This document shows, one piece after another, positions 1 through 8,658 of a stretch of 64,000 nt of DNA (within the stretch, counting starts at the first letter, position 1; every line of letters begins with the position of its first letter). The position numbers and the translations under genes were made by a program. The stretch lies in contig JAUNIS010000005.1 of NCBI GenBank assembly GCA_030523325.1, positions 1 through 64,000 on the forward strand, given 5' to 3'. Under the pieces are notes generated by a model. That model was not told the DNA's origin. It saw only the letters and a list, made by a program, of their open reading frames with translations, and did not search any database. This stretch comes from Phascolarctobacterium sp. (lineage in GTDB: Bacteria > Bacillota > Negativicutes > Acidaminococcales > Acidaminococcaceae).

Positions 1-130
1 CATATGTTTACTTTTTGGACAAAATATAATACAATAGATAGACAAGATTTTTAAATCTGCTACTAAAACACTAATAAAATTTTACAATATTTATTTAACC
101 AATTAATATTGCAACAATAAGGAGATTTTC
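1..130 (+). promoter_or_regulatory. Leader and possible promoter of the suf operon
   Basis: AT-rich non-coding stretch at the window edge. A weak promoter-like pair is visible: TTTACT at 7-12 and TACAAT at 30-35, 17 bases apart. A ribosome binding site AAGGAG (119-124) precedes the sufC ATG at 131. Any upstream regulator gene lies outside the window. Confidence 0.35.
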
Positions 131-934
131 ATGTTAAGAATAGAACACCTATCAGTTTCCGTTAAAGGTAAACCTATTTTAACAGACATTAACTTACATA
201 TCGCTCCTGGTGAAGTACATGTTCTCTTCGGGCCTAATGGTACAGGCAAGAGCACACTTATCGGCACCATTATGGGTTTTGAAAGATATGAAGTTACTGC
301 TGGCAAAATTTATTTTAAAGGACAAGACATTACCGAAGCTCCCTGCTTTGAAAGAGCAAAACTTGGCATCGGCATGATGATTCAACGTCCCCCGACGATC
401 CGCGGGCTTTCCCTACGCAAAATGGTAGAGATTTGCGGAGCAACTCCTGAAGAAGTTAATCAAATGGCTGAATGGATGGGCATGAGTGACTTCTTAGATC
501 GCAGTGTTAACGAAGGTTTCTCTGGTGGCGAATTAAAACGCAGCGAGCTTTTGCAATTAATGGCACAAAAACCTGACCTCTTGCTTTTAGACGAACCGGA
601 AAGCGGCGTCGACGTTGAAAACATCGCCTTAGTTGGTCGCGCATCCAATTACATTCTACAGCACGGGAAAAAACAAACCTGCGATAAAGCTTGCTGTAAT
701 TTAGCAAATTGCCATGCACAAAATCCTTTGGCCGAGAGTCAAAATGCAGGACTTGTCATCACTCACCTCGGACATATTTTAAAATACGTACCTGCAACTC
801 ACGCACATATTCTTTTCGAAGGCAAATTAACCTGTCAAGAAGGTGAACCCTTGCAAGTATTAAATTGCATCTCTCATAATGGTTATGAAAGCTGTGTACG
901 AGGAGCATGCAAAGGAGGTTGTAAAAATGGATAA
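131..934 (+). CDS. sufC: SUF system ABC-type ATPase SufC, cysteine-rich variant
   Basis: ATPase that energises the SufB/D scaffold during Fe-S cluster assembly in the cytoplasm. The 267-residue product has a Walker A (GPNGTGKS, 34-41), ABC signature (FSGGE, 130-134), Walker B (LLLLDEP, 150-156), D-loop (SGVD) and the switch His212. It is slightly longer than usual (about 250) because of an insertion after the D-loop that carries Cys184, 188, 189 and 194; a C-terminal tail adds Cys235, 246, 255, 260 and 264. Such cysteine clusters are not part of the canonical SufC fold and may bind metal or a cluster (inference). Its end overlaps the next gene by 8 bases, so the two are translationally linked. 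No sufS, sufU or sufE is adjacent, as in the two-gene SUF systems of strict anaerobes. Confidence 0.9.
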   Translation: MLRIEHLSVSVKGKPILTDINLHIAPGEVHVLFGPNGTGKSTLIGTIMGFERYEVTAGKIYFKGQDITEAPCFERAKLGIGMMIQRPPTIRGLSLRKMVEICGATPEEVNQMAEWMGMSDFLDRSVNEGFSGGELKRSELLQLMAQKPDLLLLDEPESGVDVENIALVGRASNYILQHGKKQTCDKACCNLANCHAQNPLAESQNAGLVITHLGHILKYVPATHAHILFEGKLTCQEGEPLQVLNCISHNGYESCVRGACKGGCKNG

Positions 935-2171
935 AAATTTATACGTTGCATCCTCCCCTATCGACTTTGCGCAAGCAGACGAGCTTCTTGCTAAGAAAGC
1001 AGCTTTTGGTAGTGATATCGACCTTACTCAATACGACAATAACAACGACATTCATGTCAATTCTACCGATGAACTTGCCAAAGAAGATAAAGCGAAGCTA
1101 GAAAAGGTTGGCGTCGACTTAACTGAAAAAACTCGAAGCGCAAGCTATGTGCAAGTTGATAACAAAGCCGTCGAGGCAAATGTTAAGCCTAACACTCCTC
1201 TCGTATTAATGAGTACTGGTGCTGCTGCCAAAAAATATCCTGAGCTTGTAAAAAAATATTGGTGGAAAGCAGTTAAGCCTGACACCGATAAATACACGGC
1301 CGTAACTGCACTTGAAGAAGAGCAAGGCTATTTCATTTGGGTACAAGCAGGCAAAAAAATTTCTGTCCCCTTACAAGCCTGTGTTTTCATCAATCATGAA
1401 AACCAAATGCAAAGAGTCCATAATGTTGTAATCATCGAAGAAGGTGCTGAGTTAAATATTATTAGTGGCTGTTCTTCTAGCGAGCATGTAACTGAAGGCG
1501 TTCACCTTGGCATAAGCGAAATGTTTGTAGAAAAAAATGCTAAGCTTTCTTTCACCATGATTCATGAATGGGGCGAAAACGTAAAGGTTCGTCCTCGTAC
1601 GGTAACTATAGTCGATGAAGGCGGTCAATACGTTTCTAATTATTTCTGCATGAATAAAGTTAAGGATATTCAAATGTATCCGACTGTTAGGTTACGTGGT
1701 GTGGGCGCGGTCGCTCGATTAAATTCTGTACTCGTTGCGCCTGAAGGCAGCTATCTCGATATTGGCGGCAAAACTATTCACGAGGTTATGGGAACCCGTA
1801 GTGAAATTGTTACCCGCAGCATCTCTACTGGTGGCATCATTATTAATCGTGGCAACTTAACAGGCATGGCTGAAGAAATCAAAGCTCACCTCGAATGTCA
1901 CGGCTTGATGCTAGCAAAACAAGGACAAATTTTAGCAATTCCCGAGCTCGATGCACATGTAGGTAACGCAGAGCTTTCTCATGAGGCTGCAGTCGGTCGT
2001 ATTGCGCCAGAAGAAATTGAATATCTCATGGCACGTGGCATGGATGAAGATGAAGCAACGGCTACAATTGTACGTGGCTTCTTAAATGTAAATATCGAAG
2101 GCCTGCCTCAAAGTCTCGTGAAAAAAATCGAAGAGACCTTGGATACCTTCAAAGTAAATAAAGGCATGTAA
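927..2171 (+). CDS. sufB: SufB/SufD-family Fe-S scaffold protein
   Basis: Scaffold partner of SufC; the SUF core beta-helix binds nascent clusters. The product is 414 residues from the ATG at 927, chosen because AAAGGAGG at 911-918 precedes it; an in-frame upstream start at 879 lacks such a site. The C-terminal half shows the family hallmarks: a cysteine-containing strand (HLECHG), the AELSHEAAVGR motif with the conserved His-Glu pair, and the closing acidic helix before a GFL segment. SufB and SufD cannot be told apart with confidence; one gene appears to serve for both, as in minimal systems. Transcription ends at a hairpin at 2186-2213. Function in cluster assembly is well supported by family and pairing; the exact SufB/D label is uncertain. 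Confidence 0.87.
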   Translation: MDKNLYVASSPIDFAQADELLAKKAAFGSDIDLTQYDNNNDIHVNSTDELAKEDKAKLEKVGVDLTEKTRSASYVQVDNKAVEANVKPNTPLVLMSTGAAAKKYPELVKKYWWKAVKPDTDKYTAVTALEEEQGYFIWVQAGKKISVPLQACVFINHENQMQRVHNVVIIEEGAELNIISGCSSSEHVTEGVHLGISEMFVEKNAKLSFTMIHEWGENVKVRPRTVTIVDEGGQYVSNYFCMNKVKDIQMYPTVRLRGVGAVARLNSVLVAPEGSYLDIGGKTIHEVMGTRSEIVTRSISTGGIIINRGNLTGMAEEIKAHLECHGLMLAKQGQILAIPELDAHVGNAELSHEAAVGRIAPEEIEYLMARGMDEDEATATIVRGFLNVNIEGLPQSLVKKIEETLDTFKVNKGM

Positions 2172-2183
2172 AAAAATATTTTT

Positions 2184-2219
2184 AAATAGAGCGAGTCGAA
2201 TGACTTGCTCTATTTTTTT
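2184..2219 (+). terminator. Terminator of the suf operon
   Basis: Hairpin of 12 pairs (2186-2197 with 2202-2213, one G-U pair, loop GAAT) followed by a T-run, 15 bases after the sufB-like stop. Confidence 0.85.
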
Positions 2220-2263
2220 ATTTATAAATAAGTTGAATAAAAATATTCTATAGGGACTAATCA

Positions 2264-2301
2264 TGTCCATAGTGGACAGTTTTCGTTTGAAGTGATATAA
2301 T
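2264..2301 (+). promoter_or_regulatory. Promoter with overlapping palindromic operator-like site
   Basis: TGGACA (2273-2278) and a perfect TATAAT (2296-2301) are 17 bases apart. The -35 hexamer is also the right arm of a perfect inverted repeat, TGTCCA-TAG-TGGACA (2264-2278). That arrangement suits a repressor that blocks polymerase. The promoter points at the three small ORFs that follow. Confidence 0.7.
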
Positions 2302-2333
2302 AAAGTCAACTTGAAGAAAGAAGGTTAAAGTTT

Positions 2334-2393
2334 ATGACTTACGAAAAATTTTTACAAACTCTTTGTAATTTTGGTTGGTATTACATTCATTAA
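2334..2393 (+). CDS. Small ORF 1, 19 residues, unknown
   Basis: The 19-residue peptide begins MTYEKFLQ and ends in GWYYIH. It lies 32 bases after a strong -10 box and has a purine-rich but weak ribosome binding site (AAGAAGG). It is not a recognised family. The last residues (aromatic-aromatic-Ile-His) match the end of small ORF 2, and the DNA around the two stop codons is near-identical, which suggests duplication. Too short for any domain; a signalling peptide, leader peptide or short toxin are all possible. Translation is not proven. Confidence 0.45.
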   Translation: MTYEKFLQTLCNFGWYYIH

Positions 2394-2432
2394 TTTTTTG
2401 TTAATGACATGAATAATTTAGGAGGCAAAAAA

Positions 2433-2489
2433 ATGTTAGAATCCATCGTTAAAGCTTTGTACAAAGTTCAATTCTATTATGTTCATTAA
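2433..2489 (+). CDS. Small ORF 2, 18 residues, unknown
   Basis: The 18-residue peptide begins MLESIVKAL and ends in QFYYVH. It has a perfect AGGAGG at 2420-2425, seven bases before the ATG, the strongest argument that it is translated. The N-terminal half could form a short amphipathic helix; the tail repeats the YY-(I/V)-H ending of ORF 1. No family is recognised. It shares one promoter and terminator with ORFs 1 and 3. Confidence 0.55.
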   Translation: MLESIVKALYKVQFYYVH

Positions 2490-2510
2490 TTTTTAATTGA
2501 GGAGCAAAGC

Positions 2511-2534
2511 ATGAAAACTAAATACAAAATATAA
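2511..2534 (+). CDS. Small ORF 3, 7 residues, unknown
   Basis: Seven codons (MKTKYKI) after a good GAGGAG site (2499-2504). Its stop codon (2532-2534) overlaps the first bases of the terminator stem, so a ribosome finishing here would cover the left arm of the hairpin. It could be a regulatory leader rather than a functional peptide. Confidence 0.3.
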   Translation: MKTKYKI

Positions 2535-2580
2535 AAGCAGTTATTCAAAAAAGTCATTGAATAACTGCTTTTTGTATTTT
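2533..2580 (+). terminator. Terminator of the small-ORF unit
   Basis: Perfect 16-pair stem (2533-2548 with 2557-2572), 8-base loop, then T-rich sequence. It closes a transcript of about 270 bases. Confidence 0.88.
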
Positions 2581-2592
2581 TAAAAATATTTT

Positions 2593-2624
2593 GAGTACGA
2601 CTACAAGGTCGTGCTCATTTTTTA
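2593..2624. terminator. Bidirectional terminator after abrB-like gene
   Basis: Nine-pair stem (2593-2601 with 2608-2616, one G-U) with A-rich sequence on the left and T-rich on the right. It abuts the stop of the minus-strand AbrB-type gene and separates convergent units. Confidence 0.7.
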
Positions 2625-3677
2625 TGCCTGAATTTTTTTATTTTTTCTTTTGAAATACCAGACTAAAAATGCCGGCATGACTGCATTCATAATTATCAAG
2701 CGAATTAATTGATAGCTCAAAATTATGGAAACATCTTCGCCCATACTCATGCCAGCTAAAGCCATCTCAGCAATTCCTCCTGGAGCCATAGCCAAGAAGC
2801 CAGTGACGAGAGAAAATTCATACCAAGAGGAAAAATATCGAGCTATTATATAAGTCACCCATAAGATTACGACAGAGGCAACTATTGTTAGCACAAAAAT
2901 ATTTTTTATTTTAGCAATGCGAACAGGATCCATCATCATTCCCATAAAAAGGCCGATGGATAATTGTGCGGGAGCCATGATTAAAGCATGAACCGGTTGA
3001 ACTGTTCCGCAAGTGATGGAAAAGATTGCTGTAGCTAAAACAGGTCCTAAGAGCCTTGGTGTTGGCAAATTAACCTTTTCACCGATAAAAGCACCCGCCA
3101 AAGATAAGGGAATAAAAATCAGCCAATGATAGCCTCCTTTATTTGCCATAGTCAAGCCAGTGCTTGTTACCTGAGCATCTAAAAGATAGACCACTAAAAA
3201 TGGAACGAAAATAACCACCGCAAATAGTCTGAGTATTTGCATAACCATGACTACATTTGGATCTAGGCTGTCATCGTCGTCACACATTAGCATGGCAACC
3301 GTCATTCCTCCAGGCAAGAAGCCAATGCAACAGCTTTGCATATCTGTTTTAGTAAGCTTGGCGATGATCATCGCTAAAATCATGCAAGCACCAATGCTAA
3401 GAACCGTTGAACCTAACACGCCCGTCGTTTGCCCCAACAAATAATTCCAAGCCGTGATATCAAAGCTTGAACCAATGCCATAGCCCGCAACTAAAAGCGC
3501 AACCTCACGCAAGGGCTTGGTCCAAGTAATCCCATATTTTGCAAAGAAAATCTTCGAACACATAGCTGTAAGCATGCCGCCCAAAATAAAAGGAATGGGA
3601 ATATGAAATTTCGCAAGTATGGCACCTACACAGCCGGCAATAACTATAAGGATTACTCTGCCAAGCCAAATGTTCAA
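2622..3677 (-). CDS. AbrB-family integral membrane protein
   Basis: The 351-residue product is almost entirely hydrophobic helices, with the repeated AbrB/AbrB-duplication pattern (a GIGSSFD segment near residue 90 and a MAPGGIAEMA segment near residue 300). The family is often misnamed ammonia monooxygenase; E. coli AbrB was linked to regulation of aidB, but transport is as likely. The start codon is TTG at 3677 with AAGGTGA a few bases upstream; no ATG fits the frame better. It follows engB by 28 bases and is probably the last gene of the lon-engB unit. Substrate unknown. Confidence 0.75.
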   Translation of the reverse strand: MNIWLGRVILIVIAGCVGAILAKFHIPIPFILGGMLTAMCSKIFFAKYGITWTKPLREVALLVAGYGIGSSFDITAWNYLLGQTTGVLGSTVLSIGACMILAMIIAKLTKTDMQSCCIGFLPGGMTVAMLMCDDDDSLDPNVVMVMQILRLFAVVIFVPFLVVYLLDAQVTSTGLTMANKGGYHWLIFIPLSLAGAFIGEKVNLPTPRLLGPVLATAIFSITCGTVQPVHALIMAPAQLSIGLFMGMMMDPVRIAKIKNIFVLTIVASVVILWVTYIIARYFSSWYEFSLVTGFLAMAPGGIAEMALAGMSMGEDVSIILSYQLIRLIIMNAVMPAFLVWYFKRKNKKIQA

Positions 3678-3705
3678 TTACTTCACCTTCAAAACAAATA
3701 AAATA

Positions 3706-4341
3706 TTATTCAGCCGTCTCTTCTAAAACAGCCATTATACGGTTAATTAATACTCCACGCATACCATGTTGAGTAGAAGAATAAGCTAAAATATTTTCAT
3801 TAGCTAAACCAAAAGCATTTTGGTATAAATTCACTTGTGTCATTACTGCACTCTTCGAAAGTTTGTCGGCTTTAGTAAGAATAACGAAGACGCGCAAACC
3901 GTTTTGTTTAAGCCAATTAAAACACTCAATGTCACTTTCCATGGGTTTGTGCCGAATATCTACCAATTGACATACAAGACCAAGGTTTGGACTCTCCGAC
4001 AAATATCTGGCAATAAAGCCCGACCATTGTTCCTTATTTGACTTGTTCGTGCGAGCAAAGCCGTATCCCGGCAGGTCTACAAGATAAAACTTAGCTCTTT
4101 CTTCCATGCCTTCATCAGAACGTTTCGCATCTAATTCGTAGAAATTAATTGTTTGCGTTTTGCCAGGCGTAGAAGAAACGCGAGCGAGACCATTGCGTCT
4201 GCACAAAGAATTAATCAAAGAAGATTTACCAACATTGGAGCGACCAATAAAAGCAGCCTCAATCATTTTTGTTGCAGGATATTGCTCCGAACGAACTGCA
4301 GACGCAGCATATTTTGCTTTAATGATATCCCAATTTGCCAT
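3706..4341 (-). CDS. engB: Ribosome biogenesis GTPase EngB (YsxC/YihA)
   Basis: Cytoplasmic GTPase needed for assembly of the large ribosomal subunit. All G motifs are visible in the 211 residues: G1 GRSNVGKS (33-40), the G2 Thr in STPGKTQ, G3 DLPGYG (89-94), G4 TKAD (156-159) and a G5-like YSST. Length is typical. The ATG at 4341 follows the lon stop by one base, and its GGAGG lies within the end of lon, so the two are coupled. lon-engB adjacency is common in Firmicutes. Confidence 0.96.
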   Translation of the reverse strand: MANWDIIKAKYAASAVRSEQYPATKMIEAAFIGRSNVGKSSLINSLCRRNGLARVSSTPGKTQTINFYELDAKRSDEGMEERAKFYLVDLPGYGFARTNKSNKEQWSGFIARYLSESPNLGLVCQLVDIRHKPMESDIECFNWLKQNGLRVFVILTKADKLSKSAVMTQVNLYQNAFGLANENILAYSSTQHGMRGVLINRIMAVLEETAE

Positions 4342-4342
4342 G

Positions 4343-6667
4343 TTAATCCTCCAATGCCAATTCCAAAACCTCGTCTAAATGACGAACTGGAATAAATCTC
4401 ATCTCGGCCTTAACATTTTCAGGCAGCTCGTCAAGATCTTGCATATTGCGTGCAGGCAAAAGCACAGTCTTCACACCATAACGGTAAGCAGCTAATGCTT
4501 TTTCCTTGACACCACCAATAGGAAGCACACGTCCAGACAAAGTGATTTCGCCAGTCATCGCTAATTTGCCTTTAACCTTGCGACCTGTTAATGCACTCAC
4601 CATCGCAGTAACGATTGTTACGCCTGCGCTCGGGCCATCCTTGGGCACGGCACCTTCGGGGAAGTGAATGTGTAAATCGAGCTTTTCAGAAAAATCTTCA
4701 GGGATACCCAAGGCTTCAGAACGATTACGAATATAAGTAAAACCAGCTTGAGCTGATTCTTTCATGACATCTCCCAAAGAACCTGTAAGAATTAAGTTGC
4801 CCTTGCCTTTAAATGTTAGCACTTCCGCTTTAAGCAACTCGCCACCCACACTTGTCCAAGCAAGACCATTAACAATACCAACAGCAGATTCTAAATGACT
4901 GTCTTCTTCCAAAAAGATAATTGGTCCCAAAAATTTTTCCAAATTTTTATCTGTTACTTGCACTTTATCCAACTCGCCGCTAACAATTTTATAAGCGATC
5001 TTACGATAAATGCTAGCAAGCTTGCGTTCTAAATTACGCACGCCAGCCTCACGCGTGTACTCGCGAATGATGCGGCGAAGGGCTTTTTCACTCACGGAAA
5101 CTTTATAATCGGCGAGGCCATTCGCTGCTTTTTCTTTTGGCATGAGGTGGAGCTTGGCGATTTTTACTTTTTCTTCATCAGTGTAGCTAGGAAGTTCAAT
5201 TACCTCCATGCGATCTAAAAGTGCCGGAGGAATTGTATCCGTACTATTTGCCGTAACAATCCAGAAAACGTTGGATAAATCAAATGCAAATTCAATAAAG
5301 TGATCGCTAAAAGCATTGTTTTGCTCTGGGTCAAGAGCTTCAAGAAGTGCAGAAGCCGGGTCACCACGAAAATCGGCAGCCATTTTATCTACTTCATCAA
5401 GAAGGAACAAAGGATTCATACAGCCAACCTGTTGCATGCCATGAATAATGCGTCCAGGCAACGCGCCGATATAAGTGCGACGATGACCACGAATTTCTGC
5501 TTCGTCGCGTACGCCGCCTAAGGATACGCGGGTAAATTTACGACCGATAGCTCGTGCAACGGAACTTGCTAAAGAAGTTTTACCAACACCCGGAGGACCA
5601 ACTAAACAAAGGATTGGTCCCTTAGTCGTTTGCGAGAGTGCACGCACAGCCAAAAACTCGAGAATGCGTTCCTTAACTTTTTTCAAGCCATAGTGGTCGT
5701 GGTCGAGAACTTTTTCTGCTTTCTTAATATCAAAGTTTTCTTCGGACATAATTCCCCAGGGCAAGGAAAGTAAAGTTTCGATATAAGTGCGAATCACTGC
5801 ACCCTCTGGAGTCATAGGAGGCATTTTAACTAAGCGACCCAATTCTTTATTGATTTTTTCTACAACATTGTCGGGCAAAGCAAGGCCCAACATTTTCTCT
5901 TTATATTCAGCAATTTCTGCTTGGACGTCTTCGCCCTCACCCAGCTCTTTAGAAATTGCTTTGATTTGCTCGCGCAAATAATATTCTTTTTGATTTTGCT
6001 CAACCTGTTCATGAACCTGTTGAGAAATATTTTTAGAAACGTTGGCTATTTCCAACTCGCGCACAAGAATTTCATAAACGGATTTCATACGCTTGGAGAT
6101 GGAAACAGTTTCTAAAAGTCCTTGTTTCTCATCTTGATCTATATTCAAATATGAAGTGATAAGATCAGCCACGCGGCCATTGTCTGGCTCTGTCTTAAAG
6201 CTTTGCAACACGTCGCCGTTAACTTTTTTAGTAACAAGCACCCATTGCTCGAAGCTCTCGATAAGTAAGCGACGCAATGCTTCGCCTTCAGGAGAAATAT
6301 TTTCGTGACAATCTAAAATTTCACCATACCCAATAAAACTAGCAGGACTTTTTATATCGTCGACTCTTGTTAATTTAACACGTTCGATTCCTTCCACGAG
6401 GACGCGTAAAGCACCATTAGGCAAGGTCAGTTGTTGTTTAACATTTGCCAAAATACCAACTTGATACAAATCTTCCACGCCGATATCAGCTTTATTGGGA
6501 TCCTTTTGGGTAACCAAAAGGATTTGTTTATCATTTTTCATTACTGCTTTGATGGCATTCATAGATCTTTCACGGCCCACATCGATATTGATGATCATAC
6601 CCGGAAAGACCATAAGCCCACGTAAAGCAAGTAATGGTTTTACAATTTCGCCAATGAGATTAGACAT
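4343..6667 (-). CDS. lon: ATP-dependent protease Lon
   Basis: Hexameric cytoplasmic AAA+ serine protease that degrades misfolded and regulatory proteins. The 774 residues have the full architecture: N-terminal LON substrate domain (about 1-200), coiled region (200-260), AAA+ module with Walker A GPPGVGKT (357-364) and Walker B FLLDEVDK (421-428), and protease domain with the catalytic dyad Ser680 (in KDGPSAG) and Lys723. Length matches LonA. It lies downstream of clpX, separated by a hairpin, and is coupled to engB. No heat-shock operator was recognised in the 90-base gap before it. Confidence 0.97.
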   Translation of the reverse strand: MSNLIGEIVKPLLALRGLMVFPGMIINIDVGRERSMNAIKAVMKNDKQILLVTQKDPNKADIGVEDLYQVGILANVKQQLTLPNGALRVLVEGIERVKLTRVDDIKSPASFIGYGEILDCHENISPEGEALRRLLIESFEQWVLVTKKVNGDVLQSFKTEPDNGRVADLITSYLNIDQDEKQGLLETVSISKRMKSVYEILVRELEIANVSKNISQQVHEQVEQNQKEYYLREQIKAISKELGEGEDVQAEIAEYKEKMLGLALPDNVVEKINKELGRLVKMPPMTPEGAVIRTYIETLLSLPWGIMSEENFDIKKAEKVLDHDHYGLKKVKERILEFLAVRALSQTTKGPILCLVGPPGVGKTSLASSVARAIGRKFTRVSLGGVRDEAEIRGHRRTYIGALPGRIIHGMQQVGCMNPLFLLDEVDKMAADFRGDPASALLEALDPEQNNAFSDHFIEFAFDLSNVFWIVTANSTDTIPPALLDRMEVIELPSYTDEEKVKIAKLHLMPKEKAANGLADYKVSVSEKALRRIIREYTREAGVRNLERKLASIYRKIAYKIVSGELDKVQVTDKNLEKFLGPIIFLEEDSHLESAVGIVNGLAWTSVGGELLKAEVLTFKGKGNLILTGSLGDVMKESAQAGFTYIRNRSEALGIPEDFSEKLDLHIHFPEGAVPKDGPSAGVTIVTAMVSALTGRKVKGKLAMTGEITLSGRVLPIGGVKEKALAAYRYGVKTVLLPARNMQDLDELPENVKAEMRFIPVRHLDEVLELALED

Positions 6668-6721
6668 ATTTGAGTAACCTCCTACATTTATAAGAAAAAC
6701 TAATCCTATATATAACGCAAA

Positions 6722-6752
6722 TAAAGGGAAAGGCTCCAGCCTTCCCCTTATT
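6722..6752 (-). terminator. Hairpin between clpX and lon
   Basis: A 12-pair stem with a two-base loop lies just after the clpX stop on the minus strand; the T-run is poor, so it may be a partial terminator or RNA-stabilising structure. Confidence 0.55.
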
Positions 6753-6757
6753 TACAA

Positions 6758-8014
6758 TTATTCAGTAACCATTTCAGGTTCTGCACCTTCACGTACGCTA
6801 GCTTCAGTAACGATACATTTAGTAACATCGTCGCGAGAAGGAACTTCATACATCACGTTACGCATAACGGATTCAATAATTGCCCTAAGGCCACGCGCAC
6901 CTGTATTACGTTTCAAAGCCTCTTCGGCAATCGCACTTAGAGCTGGTTCATCGAATTCTAGCTTAACTCCGTCCATCGCTAAAAATTGTTGGTATTGCTT
7001 AACAAGTGCATTACGGGGTTCAGTAAGAATTCTAACGAGAGCTGCCTCGTTTAGGGATTCCAAGGTGACAACAACAGGCAAACGACCAGCAAATTCAGGA
7101 ATGATACCAAATTGCATGATATCTTCCGGTAAAACTTTGCCGAACACCTCGTCGTTGTTCATCTCTTCTTTTTTGCGAACATCGGCACCGAAGCCAAGAT
7201 TTTTCTTACCAATACGTGCATTGATAATATGTTCGAGACCTGCGAATGCGCCACCGCAAATGAAAAGAATATTGGTTGTATCAATGTTGATTAATTCTTG
7301 TTGCGGATGCTTACGTCCACCTTTAGGAGGAACAGAAGCAATGGTTCCTTCCAAAATTTTCAGGAGAGCTTGTTGTACGCCTTCACCTGATACATCTCGA
7401 GTGATGGAAACATTTTCCGCTTTACGAGAAATCTTGTCAATTTCGTCGATATAAATGATGCCACGTTCCGCACGTTGAATATCGTAATCAGCATTAACGA
7501 TGAGTTTCAAAAGAATATTCTCTACGTCTTCACCAACATAACCTGCTTCAGTTAAGGTTGTTGCATCGGCCATAGCAAAAGGAACGTCAAGAATTCTCGC
7601 CAATGTTTGCGCAAGCAAGGTTTTGCCACTGCCCGTAGGCCCAAGCATGAGAATGTTGGACTTTTGCAGTTCAACCTCAGTCTTTGCTTCAGGATTAGCA
7701 AACTCATAGCCAATTCTTTTATAATGATTGTAAACGGCAACGGACAAGGATTTTTTTGCCTCGTCCTGACCGATTACATATTCATCTAAAATTGCTTTTA
7801 TTTCTTGAGGCTTAGGTAATTCAGTAACCTCAAAATTTTCCCCACTAGCCTTTTTCTCCGTCATTTTTTCTTCAGCGAGCATCTCATTGCAGAAATGAAT
7901 GCAGTCAGTGCAAATCGCTACGTGGGGACCGGTAAACATTCTTTCTACTTGGCTAGCGAATTTACCGCAGAAAGAACAACGTTGTTCACCATTTCGACTT
8001 TCGTTATTACTCAT
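6758..8014 (-). CDS. clpX: ATP-dependent Clp protease ATP-binding subunit ClpX
   Basis: AAA+ unfoldase that feeds substrates to ClpP. The 418-residue protein has the N-terminal zinc-binding domain (Cys13, 16, 35, 38), Walker A GPTGSGKT (125-132), Walker B (186-191) and an LGF loop (273-275), which docks ClpP, and the C-terminal small AAA domain. Length is typical. The gene follows clpP by 12 bases and has its own ribosome binding site (AAGGAGAA). The set tig-clpP-clpX-lon is a standard protein-quality block. Confidence 0.98.
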   Translation of the reverse strand: MSNNESRNGEQRCSFCGKFASQVERMFTGPHVAICTDCIHFCNEMLAEEKMTEKKASGENFEVTELPKPQEIKAILDEYVIGQDEAKKSLSVAVYNHYKRIGYEFANPEAKTEVELQKSNILMLGPTGSGKTLLAQTLARILDVPFAMADATTLTEAGYVGEDVENILLKLIVNADYDIQRAERGIIYIDEIDKISRKAENVSITRDVSGEGVQQALLKILEGTIASVPPKGGRKHPQQELINIDTTNILFICGGAFAGLEHIINARIGKKNLGFGADVRKKEEMNNDEVFGKVLPEDIMQFGIIPEFAGRLPVVVTLESLNEAALVRILTEPRNALVKQYQQFLAMDGVKLEFDEPALSAIAEEALKRNTGARGLRAIIESVMRNVMYEVPSRDDVTKCIVTEASVREGAEPEMVTE

Positions 8015-8026
8015 TAATTATTCTCC

Positions 8027-8620
8027 TTATTTATCGGCCTTGCTACGAGTAATAACTTCGTCAATTAAGCCATACTCCTGTGCTTGAGTGCTGGTCATAT
8101 AATTGTCACGTTCTGTATCGTGAGCAATAGTCTCCACGGTTTGACCTGTATGTTTAGCCAAAACATGATTCATCTCTTCACGGATACGCAAAATTTCACG
8201 AGCATGGATTTCAATATCCGTTGCTTGACCTTCGGCACCGCCAAGAGGTTGATGAATCATTACGCGGGAATTAGGCAGAGCGTAACGTTTACCAGGTGCA
8301 CCAGCTGCCAAAAGTACAGAAGCCATGGAAGCTGCCATACCCATGCAAATGGTGGATACATCTGGTTTAATGTATTGCATAGTATCATAAATTGCCATAC
8401 CGGAAGAAATTACACCACCCGGGCTATTGATGTAGAGATGAATGTCTTTGTCAGGATCTTCAGATTCCAAGAAAAGAAGCTGAGCGATAACTGCGTTAGC
8501 CATCATATCATCAATGGGACCTGTTACGAATACAATGCGGTCTTTCAAAAGGCGAGAATAAATATCGTAAGAACGCTCGCCACGGCTAGACTGTTCAATG
8601 ACAATAGGAACGTAATTCAT
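8027..8620 (-). CDS. clpP: ATP-dependent Clp protease proteolytic subunit ClpP
   Basis: Barrel-forming serine protease. The 197-residue product carries the triad Ser98 (GMAASMAS), His123 (MIHQP) and Asp172 (in ERDNYMT), all at the canonical numbering, so it is expected to be active. It lies 38 bases after tig, with AAGGAG before the ATG, and is followed by clpX. A single clpP copy is seen in the window. Confidence 0.98.
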   Translation of the reverse strand: MNYVPIVIEQSSRGERSYDIYSRLLKDRIVFVTGPIDDMMANAVIAQLLFLESEDPDKDIHLYINSPGGVISSGMAIYDTMQYIKPDVSTICMGMAASMASVLLAAGAPGKRYALPNSRVMIHQPLGGAEGQATDIEIHAREILRIREEMNHVLAKHTGQTVETIAHDTERDNYMTSTQAQEYGLIDEVITRSKADK

Positions 8621-8658
8621 AGTTTATGCACTCCTTCCTATTCATAGGGCAGCCAAAA

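Noticed and set aside
8084-8647. Plus-strand open frame antisense to clpP
   Set aside because: Shadow of a highly conserved gene; no start signal and no recognisable product.
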